The notes beneath the pieces were generated by a model. The model did not search any database and was not told the DNA's origin. It was given only the letters and a program-made list of their open reading frames with translations. The translations under genes were made by a program, and so were the position numbers. This document shows, piece by piece, positions 45,380 to 55,740 of a stretch of 64,000 nt of DNA. The DNA is from Drosophila persimilis. Lineage: Eukaryota; Arthropoda; Insecta; Diptera; Drosophilidae. Numbering within the stretch: position 1 is the stretch's first letter; each line of letters opens with the position of its first letter. The stretch is taken from positions 19,840,001 through 19,904,000 of the forward strand of contig NW_020825288.1 in the NCBI RefSeq assembly GCF_003286085.1, written 5' to 3'.

Positions 45380-46553
45380 CTACTTGGAGACTTGGTTCTG
45401 CACAGCGGTGGCTGCAATCAAGGCCGCACCCTTGCCTGACCCGTCGTCGGACTCCAGGAGCTCAAATTTGATGCCAGGCCTCAACAACTTGGTCATGTGG
45501 AACATCAACAAATCGTGATACCGGGGATGAAAGCGATACACACTCCCATCAATGCCCACGGACACGTCGTTGATGTTCATCTTATTGATAAGGGTGACCA
45601 GGCCGCAGGAGCAGAGCTTTGCTGAGCGCGAAGAGACCGCCTCGCAGATGTACCGCAAATGTAGCTTGTCCCTCACGTGGTTGCCGACGAGTCCCAGCTG
45701 ACTGATGACCTTGCTGCAGTTACGAAAGTCGCCCGGGCTATCGCTCTCAATGTCTGAGAGGTAGCTGGTTTGGAAATTCCATTGCGTCTGAATTTTCTCA
45801 GACCTTTCGCCGGCAAAGATCAGCCCCTTAGCCATGAGGTCCACCAGTACCAGACGCACCAGCTAGCCCATGTACATGCCAGAGATGCACTTCTCGAAGG
45901 TCTGCTTGCCGGGATTGGGCGTCACCTTGTCCACAATGCGGTCGTAGGGGGTGCGGACAAAATCCAGCACGCCGTTGTCCCCGAAGGCTCCCCACTCAGC
46001 GTTGATGATCATGTGCGGCTTGGGACTGGTCTGGTAGTTCTCGAAGCATTCCGCATTCACTGTCTTTTCAACGTAGCAGGCATTGGAGCCGGTGCCGACG
46101 ATGAGGCCTATGCGGCAGTTGCGTGACGTGAAGGCACAGGACATGAGGGTGCCGACGGTGTCGTTGAGGATAGCTACTATGTTGATCTTGAGGTCACCAC
46201 GCCGCTCAATGGCCTCTTGAAGCAGGGCAACCACATTCTTGCCCACAACTCCCTCACAGCTAAAGCCCTTGGTCCAGGTGACCAGGATGCCCTTGGTCAG
46301 GCCCTGTTGCTGCAGGGGGAACGAGAAGGTGAAGCCTAGGGGAATGGCTTCCCCCTGGAGGCGTTGCTCCTTGCAGAAATCGGCCAGGCAGTTGGCAATG
46401 AAGTCGAACAGATCCTTGCCGGGGCCCGATAGCATGCTACTTGCAATTACAAAGCTCTTCGAGACAATGTCGATATCCGTGTTACTCTTCAGGTCGACCA
46501 GGAGCACACGGAAGTTGGAGCCGCCCAGATCGAGAGCCAGGTACTTGCCGCGT
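45380..46553 (-). pseudogene. Hexokinase copy, 5'-truncated with nonsense codon (unit A)
   Basis: Matches the unit B hexokinase base for base apart from a few changes, but begins mid-gene: the duplication break at 46553 removes the start codon, the promoter and about 70 N-terminal residues. A single change makes TAG at 45863-45865 where unit B has GAG (Glu of GMYMGELVR). The glucose-site and NDTVGTL regions remain readable. It cannot make a normal enzyme. Confidence 0.9.
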
Positions 46554-46796
46554 ATCGCAGTAAAAATATCGTATCATATATCATATCGAATATAAAAAAT
46601 CGTACTTCGTTTGTTATTGTCACAGCTGACAGGTAGGAAATATAAACAAATTTTTTCTAATAAAGAAAAGGAAGTAATTAAAAACAAATCATAAAAGTAT
46701 GGTATAGACGACAGAGACTGTGTAGCTAAATGTGTGTGTAATTGTGTCATATGTGTGTGTTAATATATTTCCTTTGATTCCTTAACAGGTCTAAAC

Positions 46797-47461
46797 ATGA
46801 CCACAAAGTATTGTATGCTATGCCGTTCGAGAACTACGGAAAAGAATGTTTCAGTACCAAGAGATGAAAGCAGAAGGGAGCTGTGGTCAAGGAGCTGTGG
46901 CGTTCAATTTACGAGTTCGAGCAAAATTTGTAGCAAACATTTCAAGGACTCGGACTTTTTTTACTATCCGTCCGAAAACGCAACAAAGCGGAGACGACTG
47001 ATGCCAACTTCTGTACCGCAGAATCAACGTGAGAAAGTTCTCACAGAGCACTTAAAATCAGCTTGTGGGGACAATGTTTGTGACTTCAACTCCCAAACTG
47101 AGTATTTTTACATTTCGGTTACTATTTTATGGCTATTGATATGATTAATTTTCAGCGAAGAAGTTTTGGGCTTGCATTAGACAATTTATGTTTGCAAAAG
47201 AAAGTTGCTGACTTGCAAAGGGAAAAAGCTAAGCTTCTTGAGCAAATTGGGAAAACGCAGACGCTTATTGATTCCCTTAATACCATTTTCACCAAATCGC
47301 AGATCAGGAAACTTGAGAACGGCGGGAAAAGAGTTCAATGGAATCACGATGACATTTCGAATGCGATTTGTCTCCATGCTGCTGGACCCCGGGCGTATCG
47401 CCATTTGATCGAAAAGGGGTTTCCATTTCCATCCTTATCCACTTTGGATAAATGGTTATGA
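46797..47461 (+). pseudogene. P-element-derived THAP gene, unit B copy, frameshifted
   Basis: Near-identical to the unit A copy but lacks 7 bases just after the intron acceptor (around 47166). After splicing, the frame reads EEVLGLH then a stop, so only the THAP domain and about ten further residues could be made and the coiled coil is lost. Its upstream DNA is also different: beyond about 80 bases it runs into the truncated hexokinase of unit A. Confidence 0.8.
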
Positions 47462-47778
47462 ATCAAAATATTCTAATTTCCTTAAAATTATTTATTTCGT
47501 TCTATATATTATCAAACAAATTTTCTTTCCGGTCAGAAGACTGCAGCGTTTGTCTCTCTCAGAACCGAGAGAGCGAGTTGAGAAAGTGGATGGACCCTCA
47601 CTACATCGGTCAACAGTAGTGTTAGGCAAACAACAAGCTTGTCAGAAAATAAAACAATAAGATCTATTTTTAATGGTTTTTTGCTTAGAATTTTCATGGA
47701 TACACATACACCATTGGATACCAAGGACGAGAAACGGAATTACAAAGATGAACGTGAACTGGATGCTCCTTTTTCGAA

Positions 47779-48719
47779 ATTAATTTGATTTGCTGTTCGT
47801 TATTATACCAAATTTCGGGCGCTTTTTTGATGTCGTGAAGTAAAAGGCTGAGCTGAAGGATGGCATTCTCACACAATGCATTAAGCGGATCACAGTCGAG
47901 CGCAAATGTAACGCGCAGGTTATTGGCAGCATTCTACTTAAGGTTAATGCAAAACTGAACGGCACCAATCACAAGCTACGGGATGACCTACACTGTCTGC
48001 CAAAGAAGACCATGTTTTTGGGTGCCGATGTGACTCGCCCGATCAGCGAGAGATCCCCAGTGTGGTGGGTGTTGCCGCCTCCCATGATCCATTCGGGGCT
48101 TCATATAACATGCAATATCGCTTGCAACGCTCTGCCTTGGAGGAGATTGAGGACATGAAGTCGGTAGCTCTTGAGCACTTGCGTGTCTATCATCAGTTCC
48201 GCACATCCAATCCCGAGCACATTATCTATTATCTTGATGGTGGAAGCGATGTACAGTTTCCCAAGATTAAGAATGAAGAGTTGATGGGGATTTCTGCGCC
48301 TGCTTCAAGGAAATTTTCAAATTTATTGCATCCAGAAACTTCGTAATTTTCTATCGTTAATTTACCTTCGCTTCCTTTCAGATGCATATTAAACCCAAGA
48401 TTTGCTGCGTCATTGTAGTTAAGCGGCATCATACGCGCTTCTTTCCGAACGGAGCTCCATCGCAATAAAATAAGTTCAACAATGTTGTTCCGGGAACCGT
48501 CGTCGATCGCACCATTGTCCATTCCAATGAGATCCAGCTCTTCATGGTCAACCATCAGTCGATTCAGGGGACGGCAAAGCGGACGCGTTACAACCTATTT
48601 GAGAATACGGGCAACTTGGATATTGATATAGTGCAGCAATTCACATACAATCTTTGCCACATGCTTCCTCGTTGCAACCGCGCAGTGTCTTATCCGGCTC
48701 CGGCACTTATCTAGCCATC
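47779..48719 (+). pseudogene. AGO2: Argonaute2 fragment 1 (unit B)
   Basis: Copy of 40885-41825, essentially identical, with the same stops and frameshift. Confidence 0.85.
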
Positions 48720-48783
48720 ACTGGGGGCGAAATTAATTTTAATATTTTTATAGTTACATATATTCGTTCTGACGTTATATACC

Positions 48784-49066
48784 CACACTGGGGATCTCTT
48801 GCTGATCGGGCGACTATGAGTCACATCGGAACCCAAAAACATGGTGTTCTTTAGTAGACAATGCAGGTCATCCCTTAGCTTGTGATTGGTGCCGTTTAGT
48901 TTGGAATTGACCTTAAGTAGAACGTTACCAATAACCTGCGCGTTACATTTACGCTCGACTGTTATTTGCTTGATGCATTGTGTGAGAATGCCATCCTTCA
49001 GCTCAGCCTTTTACTTCACGACATCAAAAAAGCGCCCGAAATTTGGTGTAATAACGAACACCAAAC
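48784..49066 (-). pseudogene. AGO2: Argonaute2 inverted arm (unit B)
   Basis: Copy of 41890-42172; forms the second inverted repeat, with 47790-48064. Confidence 0.82.
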
Positions 49067-49619
49067 GATAGCACTTGCGTGTCTATCATCAGTTCCGCAT
49101 ATCCTATGCCGAGCACATTAGCTATTATCGTGATGGTGGCAGCGAGGGACAGTTTCCCAAGATTAAGAATGAAGAGTTGATGGGGATTTCTGTGGCCTGC
49201 TTCAAGGAAATTTGCAAATTTATTGCATCCAGAAACTTCGTAATTTTCTATCGTTAATTTACCTTCGCTTCCTTTCAGATGCATATTAAACCCAAGATTT
49301 GCTGAGTCATTGTAGTTAAGCGGCATCATCCGCGCTTCTTTCCGAACGGAGCTCCATCGCAATAAAATAAGTTCAACAATGTTGTTCCGGGAACCGTCGT
49401 CGATCGCACCATTGTCCATTCCAATGAGATCCAGCTCTTCATGGTCAGCCATCAGTCGATTCAGGGGACGGCAAAGCGGACGCGTTACAACCTATTTGAG
49501 AATACGGGCAACTTGGATATTGATATAGTGCAGCAATTCACATACAATCTTTGCCACATGCTTCCTCGTTGCAACCGCGCAGTGTCTTATCCGGCTCCGG
49601 CACTTATCTAGCCATCACT
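49067..49619 (+). pseudogene. AGO2: Argonaute2 fragment 2 (unit B)
   Basis: Copy of 42173-42725, differing by single bases (for example near 49360 and 49508). Confidence 0.82.
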
Positions 49620-50588
49620 GGGGGCGAAATTAATTTTAATATTGTTATAGTTACATATATTCGTTCTGACGTTATATACCTTGACTGCCTTTCTTACACT
49701 GGCTGCGACACTAATTTTAATACTGTTATAGTTACATATATTCGTTCTGACGTTATATACCTTGACTGCTTTTCTAACACTGGGGGCGAAATTAATTTTA
49801 ATATTTTTATAGTTACATATATTCGCTCTGACGTTATATACCTTAACTGATTTTCTTACACTGGCTGCGACACTAATTTTAATACTGTTATAGTTACATA
49901 TATTCGCTCTGACGTTATATACCTTGACTGCTTTTCTAACACTGGGTGCGACATTAATTTTAATACTGTTATAGTTACATATATTCGTTCTGACGTTATA
50001 TACCTTGACTGCTTTTCTAACACTGGGTGCGACATTAATTTTAATACTGTTATAGTTACATATATTCGTTCTGACGTTATATACCTTGACTGCTTTTCTT
50101 ACACTGGCTGCGACATTAATTTTAATACTGTTATAGTTACATATATTCGTTCTGACGTTATATACCTTGACTGCTTTTCTAACACTGGGGGCGAAATTAA
50201 TTTTAATATTTTTATAGTTACATATATTCGCTCTGACGTTATATACCTTAACTGATTTTCTTACACTGGCTGCGACACTAATTTTAATACTGTTATAGTT
50301 ACATATATTCGTTCTGACGTTATATACCTTGACTGCTTTTCTTACACTGGCTGCGACATTAATTTTAATACTGTTATAGTTACATATATTCGTTCTGACG
50401 TTATATACCTTGACTGCTTTTCTTACACTGGCTGCGACATTAATTTTAATACTGTTATAGTTACATATATTCGCTCTGACGTTATATACCTTGACTGCTT
50501 TTCTAACACTGGGTGCGACATTAATTTTAATACTGTTATAGTTACATATATTCGTTCTGACGTTATATACCTTGACTGCTTTTCTTAC
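49618..50588. repeat. 81-bp minisatellite, about 12 copies (unit B)
   Basis: Same repeat and variants as unit A, with about half the copies. This accounts for most of the length difference between the two units. Confidence 0.95.
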
Positions 50589-51145
50589 AATATAGCTATA
50601 TATGAAATGGTTAAATTTTGATTATTTTCGGTGGAAAATTGAAAAACCTAGTTGGCTTATAATAGGTTAATCGTTCTTCGTCAAGGATGTGAAACCATAT
50701 TGCTAAATTTTGATGTTCCGTCTAATATTATTAGCTATATAGAACATTTAGCCATGCCCACATAATTTTATCCGACCAGTGAATCCATTGTCTACTAGAC
50801 TTAGCTAGATTTGCTGCTATCTCGCTCTCAATACATGCATTATCCATGTAATATTATCTCTGTCTCTCAGCGGCTACTGGAACTAGTCGGCTGGTTTCGA
50901 TAGTAGCACATTTTGAATTCGATAACTCAAACCGATTCTAACTAAAGAACGCTAGATGGCGCGACACATTTATGAGCACGTGTTGCAACAAAAATGCGCA
51001 CAGGTGGCGAGTTTAATGATAAGATTCTATATTTAATGTAAATTGTATGACTTAATATATCGCTCAATTTGTTACTCTTTCCTTACTGTGAATTTTTAGT
51101 ACAATATCATTTTTACTATTCATTATACGGCCCAATTTTGATTGA
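50589..51145. other. Unit B spacer between minisatellite and hexokinase 3' end
   Basis: Duplicate of 44823-45379 with a few single-base differences; no gene. Confidence 0.5.
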
Positions 51146-52516
51146 CTACTTGGAGACTTGGTTCTGCACAGCGGTGGCTGCAATCAAGGCCGCACCCTTG
51201 CCTGACCCGTCGTCGGACTCCAGGAGCTCAAATTTGATGCCAGGCCTCAACAACTTGGTCATGTGGAACATCAACAAATCGTGATACCGGGGATGAAAGC
51301 GATACACACTCCCATCAATGCCCACGGACACGTCGTTGATGTTCATCTTATTGATAAGGGTGACCAGGCCGCAGGAGCAGAGCTTTGCTGAGCGCGAAGA
51401 GACCGCCTCGCAGATGTACCGCAAATGTAGCTTGTCCCTCACGTGGTTGCCGACGAGTCCCAGCTGACTGATGACCTTGCTGCAGTTACGAAAGTCGCCC
51501 GGGCTATCGCTCTCAATGTCTGAGAGGTAGCTGGTTTGGAAATTCCATTGCGTCTGAATTTTCTCAGACCTTTCGCCGGCAAAGATCAGCCCCTTAGCCA
51601 TGAGGTCCACCAGTACCAGACGCACCAGCTCGCCCATGTACATGCCAGAGATGCACTTCTCGAAGGTCTGCTTGCCGGGATTGGGCGTCACCTTGTCCAC
51701 AATGCGGTCGTAGGGGGTGCGGACAAAATCCAGCACGCCGTTGTCCCCGAAGGCTCCCCACTCAGCGTTGATGATCATGTGCGGCTTGGGACTGGTCTGG
51801 TAGTTCTCGAAGCATTCCGCATTCACTGTCTTTTCAACGTAGCAGGCATTGGAGCCGGTGCCGACGATGAGGCCTATGCGGCAGTTGCGTGACGTGAAGG
51901 CACAGGACATGAGGGTGCCGACGGTGTCGTTGAGGATAGCTACTATGTTGATCTTGAGGTCACCACGCCGCTCAATGGCCTCTTGAAGCAGGGCAACCAC
52001 ATTCTTGCCCACAACTCCCTCACAGCTAAAGCCCTTGGTCCAGGTGACCAGGATGCCCTTGGTCAGGCCCTGTTGCTGCAGGGGGAACGAGAAGGTGAAG
52101 CCTAGGGGAATGGCTTCCCCCTGGAGGCGTTGCTCCTTGCAGAAATCGGCCAGGCAGTTGGCAATGAAGTCGAACAGATCCTTGCCGGGGCCCGATAGCA
52201 TGCTACTTGCAATTACAAAGCTCTTCGAGACAATGTCGATATCCGTGTTACTCTTCAGGTCGACCAGGAGCACACGGAAGTTGGAGCCGCCCAGATCGAG
52301 AGCCAGGTACTTGCCGCGCTCCTTTCCCGTAGGCAGGTCTTGCACGTAGCTGACGAAGCACTTGATGACCGCCCGCGGATGGGTGTCCCTGGCCAGGCCC
52401 ATCTTGATCTCCTTGGTCATGCGTTCGACCACCTCGGTCATCTGGGCCTGGGTCAGCATGAAGCCCGCCACCGCGGCCTCCACCTCTGGGGCAATGGTTG
52501 TGGGTACCACCGACAT
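51146..52516 (-). CDS. Hexokinase, catalytically intact (Hex-t1/Hex-t2 type)
   Basis: Intronless, 456 aa from the ATG at 52514-52516 (MSVVPTT; an in-frame ATG nine codons upstream is less likely). Key motifs are intact: phosphate-1 loop [11 protein letters not shown], glucose-binding TWTKGF, the catalytic Asp in [10 protein letters not shown], phosphate-2 [25 protein letters not shown], and the adenosine-site [10 protein letters not shown] near the end. It should phosphorylate glucose and other hexoses in the cytosol. D. melanogaster carries two intronless testis hexokinases, and this gene with its divergent neighbour at 53400 fits that pair; I cannot say which is which. The unit A pseudogene derives from it. 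Confidence 0.93.
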   Translation of the reverse strand: MSVVPTTIAPEVEAAVAGFMLTQAQMTEVVERMTKEIKMGLARDTHPRAVIKCFVSYVQDLPTGKERGKYLALDLGGSNFRVLLVDLKSNTDIDIVSKSFVIASSMLSGPGKDLFDFIANCLADFCKEQRLQGEAIPLGFTFSFPLQQQGLTKGILVTWTKGFSCEGVVGKNVVALLQEAIERRGDLKINIVAILNDTVGTLMSCAFTSRNCRIGLIVGTGSNACYVEKTVNAECFENYQTSPKPHMIINAEWGAFGDNGVLDFVRTPYDRIVDKVTPNPGKQTFEKCISGMYMGELVRLVLVDLMAKGLIFAGERSEKIQTQWNFQTSYLSDIESDSPGDFRNCSKVISQLGLVGNHVRDKLHLRYICEAVSSRSAKLCSCGLVTLINKMNINDVSVGIDGSVYRFHPRYHDLLMFHMTKLLRPGIKFELLESDDGSGKGAALIAATAVQNQVSK

Positions 52517-53399
52517 TTTACCGCCCAAGAAAAAATACTTCAAAATTAACTAAAAATTTAGTTCAAATGCCAAATGGAGCAAAAGGGGAAATTTTACAAC
52601 TGTCTCGTCCTGCGAGTAATTTCGAAAGTGTGGAAGTAAAAATAAGTGGAATTCTGATTTTAGATAGAGGATTGCTGGGATGATTGCTGGTTGATTTTGA
52701 GGTTTCATTGGTTTACTTGATGAGCGAAAATGAACATTGCCCGTTGCACTATTCTTATTTCTGTTAAGTGATACTCGAATGGGAAGGTAAGGCAAGACCA
52801 TTCAGAAGCTATCTTGAATAAGCTCATCGCCAAGTATCATATTTTTACTCTTCGTTAATCAGTCTCCTCTATAGATGAGCGCGGGTCTTTTGGGCCGATG
52901 GATCGGTGATATTTAATGTTAGGAAGAGTCAAGTTGAGATAGCTTTGTAGCACCTGTGGTTCTAAAGCTTCTGCAAATATATAATGCATTCTTCAATGGC
53001 CTCTAATTGGTCTGAAAAATGACTGTTATCAAAAGCTAGACATTTACCAAGATGTTGCTTGAGGCAAGCTGTTTCGTGGCGGGGTTTTTCGTGATACCAC
53101 GGTGGCAGAGCAGAGACTTTGCTCATTTTCGATAGATTCTGAGGACCGACTCTGCTTCGAACTTACGAAACCGAGTACAAAAAGCCCAATAGCGAATTTA
53201 AGTACCAGTACCCCTCGCACACGTAGTAAGCAAAGTACGTATATATCTGTGGAGTCGAAGTTTAGATCGAGAAAAAATATTTAACCTTTAAAAAAGAAGA
53301 GAACAAAGTACTCCTTTCCTTTTATTGCTATATAGTTACAAAACCCATTCCATTTGGGTAACTCTCAAAATACTTAGCTCGATTCAAAACCCTATTAAA
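52517..53399. other. Shared upstream region of the divergent hexokinase pair
   Basis: About 880 bases head-to-head between the intact hexokinase (-) and its paralogue (+). No ORF is supported. No obvious TATA box was identified. The unit A pseudogene lacks this region. Confidence 0.45.
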
Positions 53400-54800
53400 A
53401 TGGCCGGCCCTATATTTAAGCCAGAGGTGGACTTTCCAGAGGTTTACAAGCTATGCCAGATGTTTGTGCCCAGCGAGAATGATCTGGTAAAGGTAAGGGA
53501 CACCATGGATCGCGAGATGACGGCCGGGTTGAGCAAGGAGGGCCACGATCGCTCCTCTGTGCCGTGCTACTTGAGCTACGTGCAGGACCTGCCATCGGGA
53601 CGTGAGCGTGGCCGCTTCCTGGCCTTGGAGATGATGCCCACCAACTGCCGGATCATGCTGGTGAGATTCAGCAGCGAGAAGGACGTGTACATGAGCTCCA
53701 AGTGCGTGATCATACCACACTCTATAGCTGCCGCCAAGGGCACAGAACTTTTCAACTTTCTGGCGTCCAACATAGCGACTTTCGTGAAGGACAAGAAGGT
53801 CGACAAGGAGAACCTACCGATGGGCATTGCCTTTGCCTTTTCGCTGAATAAGCTGGCCCTGGACGTGGGAATATTGATCGCTTGGACGAAGGAGTTCGGG
53901 GCCACGGGAGCCATCGGCAAGGATGTGGTCCAGCTGTTGCGCGACGCCTTGGCCAAGTTCCCCGAGATAATGGTCAACATCTTGGGCATTATCAATGTGG
54001 CCATAGGATCCCTCCTGGCGCTCTGCTGGACGCAGCCGGATACGCGGATCGGCCTAAACATGGGCAACATCACCAACTCCTGCTACGTGGAGGACGTCGA
54101 TAACTGCCACATGTACACGGGCACTAATAACAAGAGCATAATGATCGTCAACACTGACTGGGCCCACTTTGGGGATGGCGGTCAGCTCGACTTTGTACGA
54201 AACGAATTCGACAAGACACTGGACGAGTCATCCACGAATCCCGGCCATCGCATCTACGAAAAGTTCAGCGGTGCCCTCTTCATAAGCGAGCTTGTTCGTA
54301 TGGTCATAGTGCGTCTGATGCGGAATGGGACCATCTTCGAAGGGCAGACGCTCGATTTAATCGGCAACCAGTGGAGGATGGATATGTCCTCAGTCTTCGA
54401 TCTCGACTCGGATCCGCCTGGCGTCTACACTAAAGCCCAGGAGGTAATGGAGAAATACCGCATTCGCCACTGCAAGGAGCGCGACCTGGCCGCCGTGCGC
54501 TACATCAGCAACATTATCCTCAGCCGTGCGGCCATGATGCTCTCCTCGGGCGTCGCCTGTCTGATCAACCGCATGAAGATCGCCCAAATCTCCATTTCCG
54601 TTGACGGCGGCATCTACCGCCTCAACCCCACATTCCAAACGGTGATCAACAAGTACACTCTCCAACTCACCGACCCCCGCTACAAATTCGAATACGTCGT
54701 CAACCAGGACAGCTGCGGAGTGGGGGCCGCCATCATGGCCGGCTTGGCCCACGCCGATAAGTACCGTGGCGAATCAAAGATATTTGAATTGGATTTCTAA
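53400..54800 (+). CDS. Hexokinase paralogue with lost catalytic residues (probable pseudoenzyme)
   Basis: Full-length, intronless, 466 aa from MAGPIF at 53400; an upstream in-frame ATG at 53325 would add 25 residues without family similarity. The fold is clearly hexokinase (SYVQDLPSGRERGRFLALE, AWTKEFGATGAIGKDV, VDGGIYRLNP). Key sites have diverged: the phosphate-1 loop DLGGxN reads EMMPTN, the catalytic NDTVGTL reads NVAIGSL (Asp to Val), phosphate-2 GTGSN reads MGNITN, and EWGAFGD reads DWAHFGD. The frame is intact and codon use is normal, so it is probably expressed and selected, with a structural, regulatory or sugar-binding role. It sits head-to-head with the intact enzyme; testis expression is likely by analogy with the fly Hex-t genes. 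Confidence 0.9.
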   Translation: MAGPIFKPEVDFPEVYKLCQMFVPSENDLVKVRDTMDREMTAGLSKEGHDRSSVPCYLSYVQDLPSGRERGRFLALEMMPTNCRIMLVRFSSEKDVYMSSKCVIIPHSIAAAKGTELFNFLASNIATFVKDKKVDKENLPMGIAFAFSLNKLALDVGILIAWTKEFGATGAIGKDVVQLLRDALAKFPEIMVNILGIINVAIGSLLALCWTQPDTRIGLNMGNITNSCYVEDVDNCHMYTGTNNKSIMIVNTDWAHFGDGGQLDFVRNEFDKTLDESSTNPGHRIYEKFSGALFISELVRMVIVRLMRNGTIFEGQTLDLIGNQWRMDMSSVFDLDSDPPGVYTKAQEVMEKYRIRHCKERDLAAVRYISNIILSRAAMMLSSGVACLINRMKIAQISISVDGGIYRLNPTFQTVINKYTLQLTDPRYKFEYVVNQDSCGVGAAIMAGLAHADKYRGESKIFELDF

Positions 54801-54999
54801 GCTAAATTGATTTCATTAATAATTGTTTATACTTAATTGCTGTGTGAATTTTACCGTTTATTGTATTCAATGGAACATAACAAATATTTGCTGTTGGACT
54901 CGCTGTGTGTTTTATTGTCGACAGCATTTAATTGCTGACAGGAAATTAAATTATGCATACAAAAATTTTGCGATGGTGGATTCATTTTAGTAAATGGGA

Positions 55000-55195
55000 A
55001 GATAATAGCAGAAACATCAGGAACAAATTCCATTTCATATGGGCGCACGGGTTACTGGTATTCCCTTTCTCTTTCGGGCGATCCTTCGCCTTGGACCTCG
55101 GCTCCGCTGCGTACTCGGTTTCGTATGTTCCAGGCAGAGGAGGTCCCCAGAATCCAACAACAACATACACAGTATTGTGTTGAGAGATTTTGGAT
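55000..55195 (-). repeat. Dispersed repeat copy 2 (open coding-like frame)
   Basis: Minus-strand homologue of 36755-36935. Here the frame through VVVGFWGPPLPGTYETEYAA stays open for about 60 codons to MKWNLFLMFLLL and a stop. Origin unknown; a fragment of a gene or of a transposon ORF. Confidence 0.5.
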
Positions 55196-55439
55196 CATAA
55201 TCTCATGTGTAGTCTCTCTGAAATTACCTGCAACTTTAACGGTTTCGATCTTATATAGTTATTATATAGATATATCTAGGAAAAATCCAATCCAATCATA
55301 ATAAAAGGCAATTGATTTCGTTGAGCTTTTGTCATGGGACAACACTTGGTGCTTTATTTACATACACGATAACGAGAAATGCTTCACAAAGAGAGAAATG
55401 CTTCTTGGTTCATTAAATTTAGTGGTCGAACGATCGGTG

Positions 55440-55468
55440 TGGTATGGTATGGTATGGTATGGTATGGT
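55440..55468. repeat. TATGG pentanucleotide repeat
   Basis: About five to six tandem copies of the pentamer GGTAT. Confidence 0.85.
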
Positions 55469-55740
55469 GCGGTCATGTATAGATAGATGTGTGGGCCTGT
55501 CTGTTCTCCCTATCTATAGGGCATACAAAATGTGCAGATCTTTCTATCTAGCTGTTCTTGTTGTGTTTAACTTAAGGCTGCTTTTCTATGACACAATGAA
55601 TTCCGCGCCGAATGATCGCATGGCTAAATGGCTAACAGTGAAATCACTTTAACAACTAGGTTTAGGCTTAAAACGAGAGTGTAACAGGGGCCCCACCGAG
55701 TGACAGTACGAGGCGGCACTTAACACGGATCCGGGCCGCG

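Larger units (their letters stand above)
39651..46553. repeat. Tandem duplication unit A (P-like / Ago2 fragments / minisatellite / hexokinase)
   Basis: From TATCGCAGTAAAAATATCG at 39651 to the break inside hexokinase at 46553, where the same sequence restarts. Unit length is about 6.9 kb. Unit B is collinear and nearly identical; most of the length difference is minisatellite copy number. The unit A hexokinase lacks its N-terminal coding part and promoter. Confidence 0.93.
46554..52318. repeat. Tandem duplication unit B
   Basis: Direct repeat of unit A, about 5.8 kb to the point equivalent to the unit A break, then continuing into the intact 5' end of the hexokinase gene. By eye I noted only about eight substitutions and one 7-base deletion outside the minisatellite, so the duplication is recent. 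No clear microhomology is visible at the junction (GCCGCG / TATCGCAG). Confidence 0.93.
54801..55740. other. Intergenic DNA and delilah 3' region
   Basis: Contains a dispersed repeat copy (55000-55195) and a TATGG pentamer tract (55440-55468). No further gene is supported. Confidence 0.45.
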
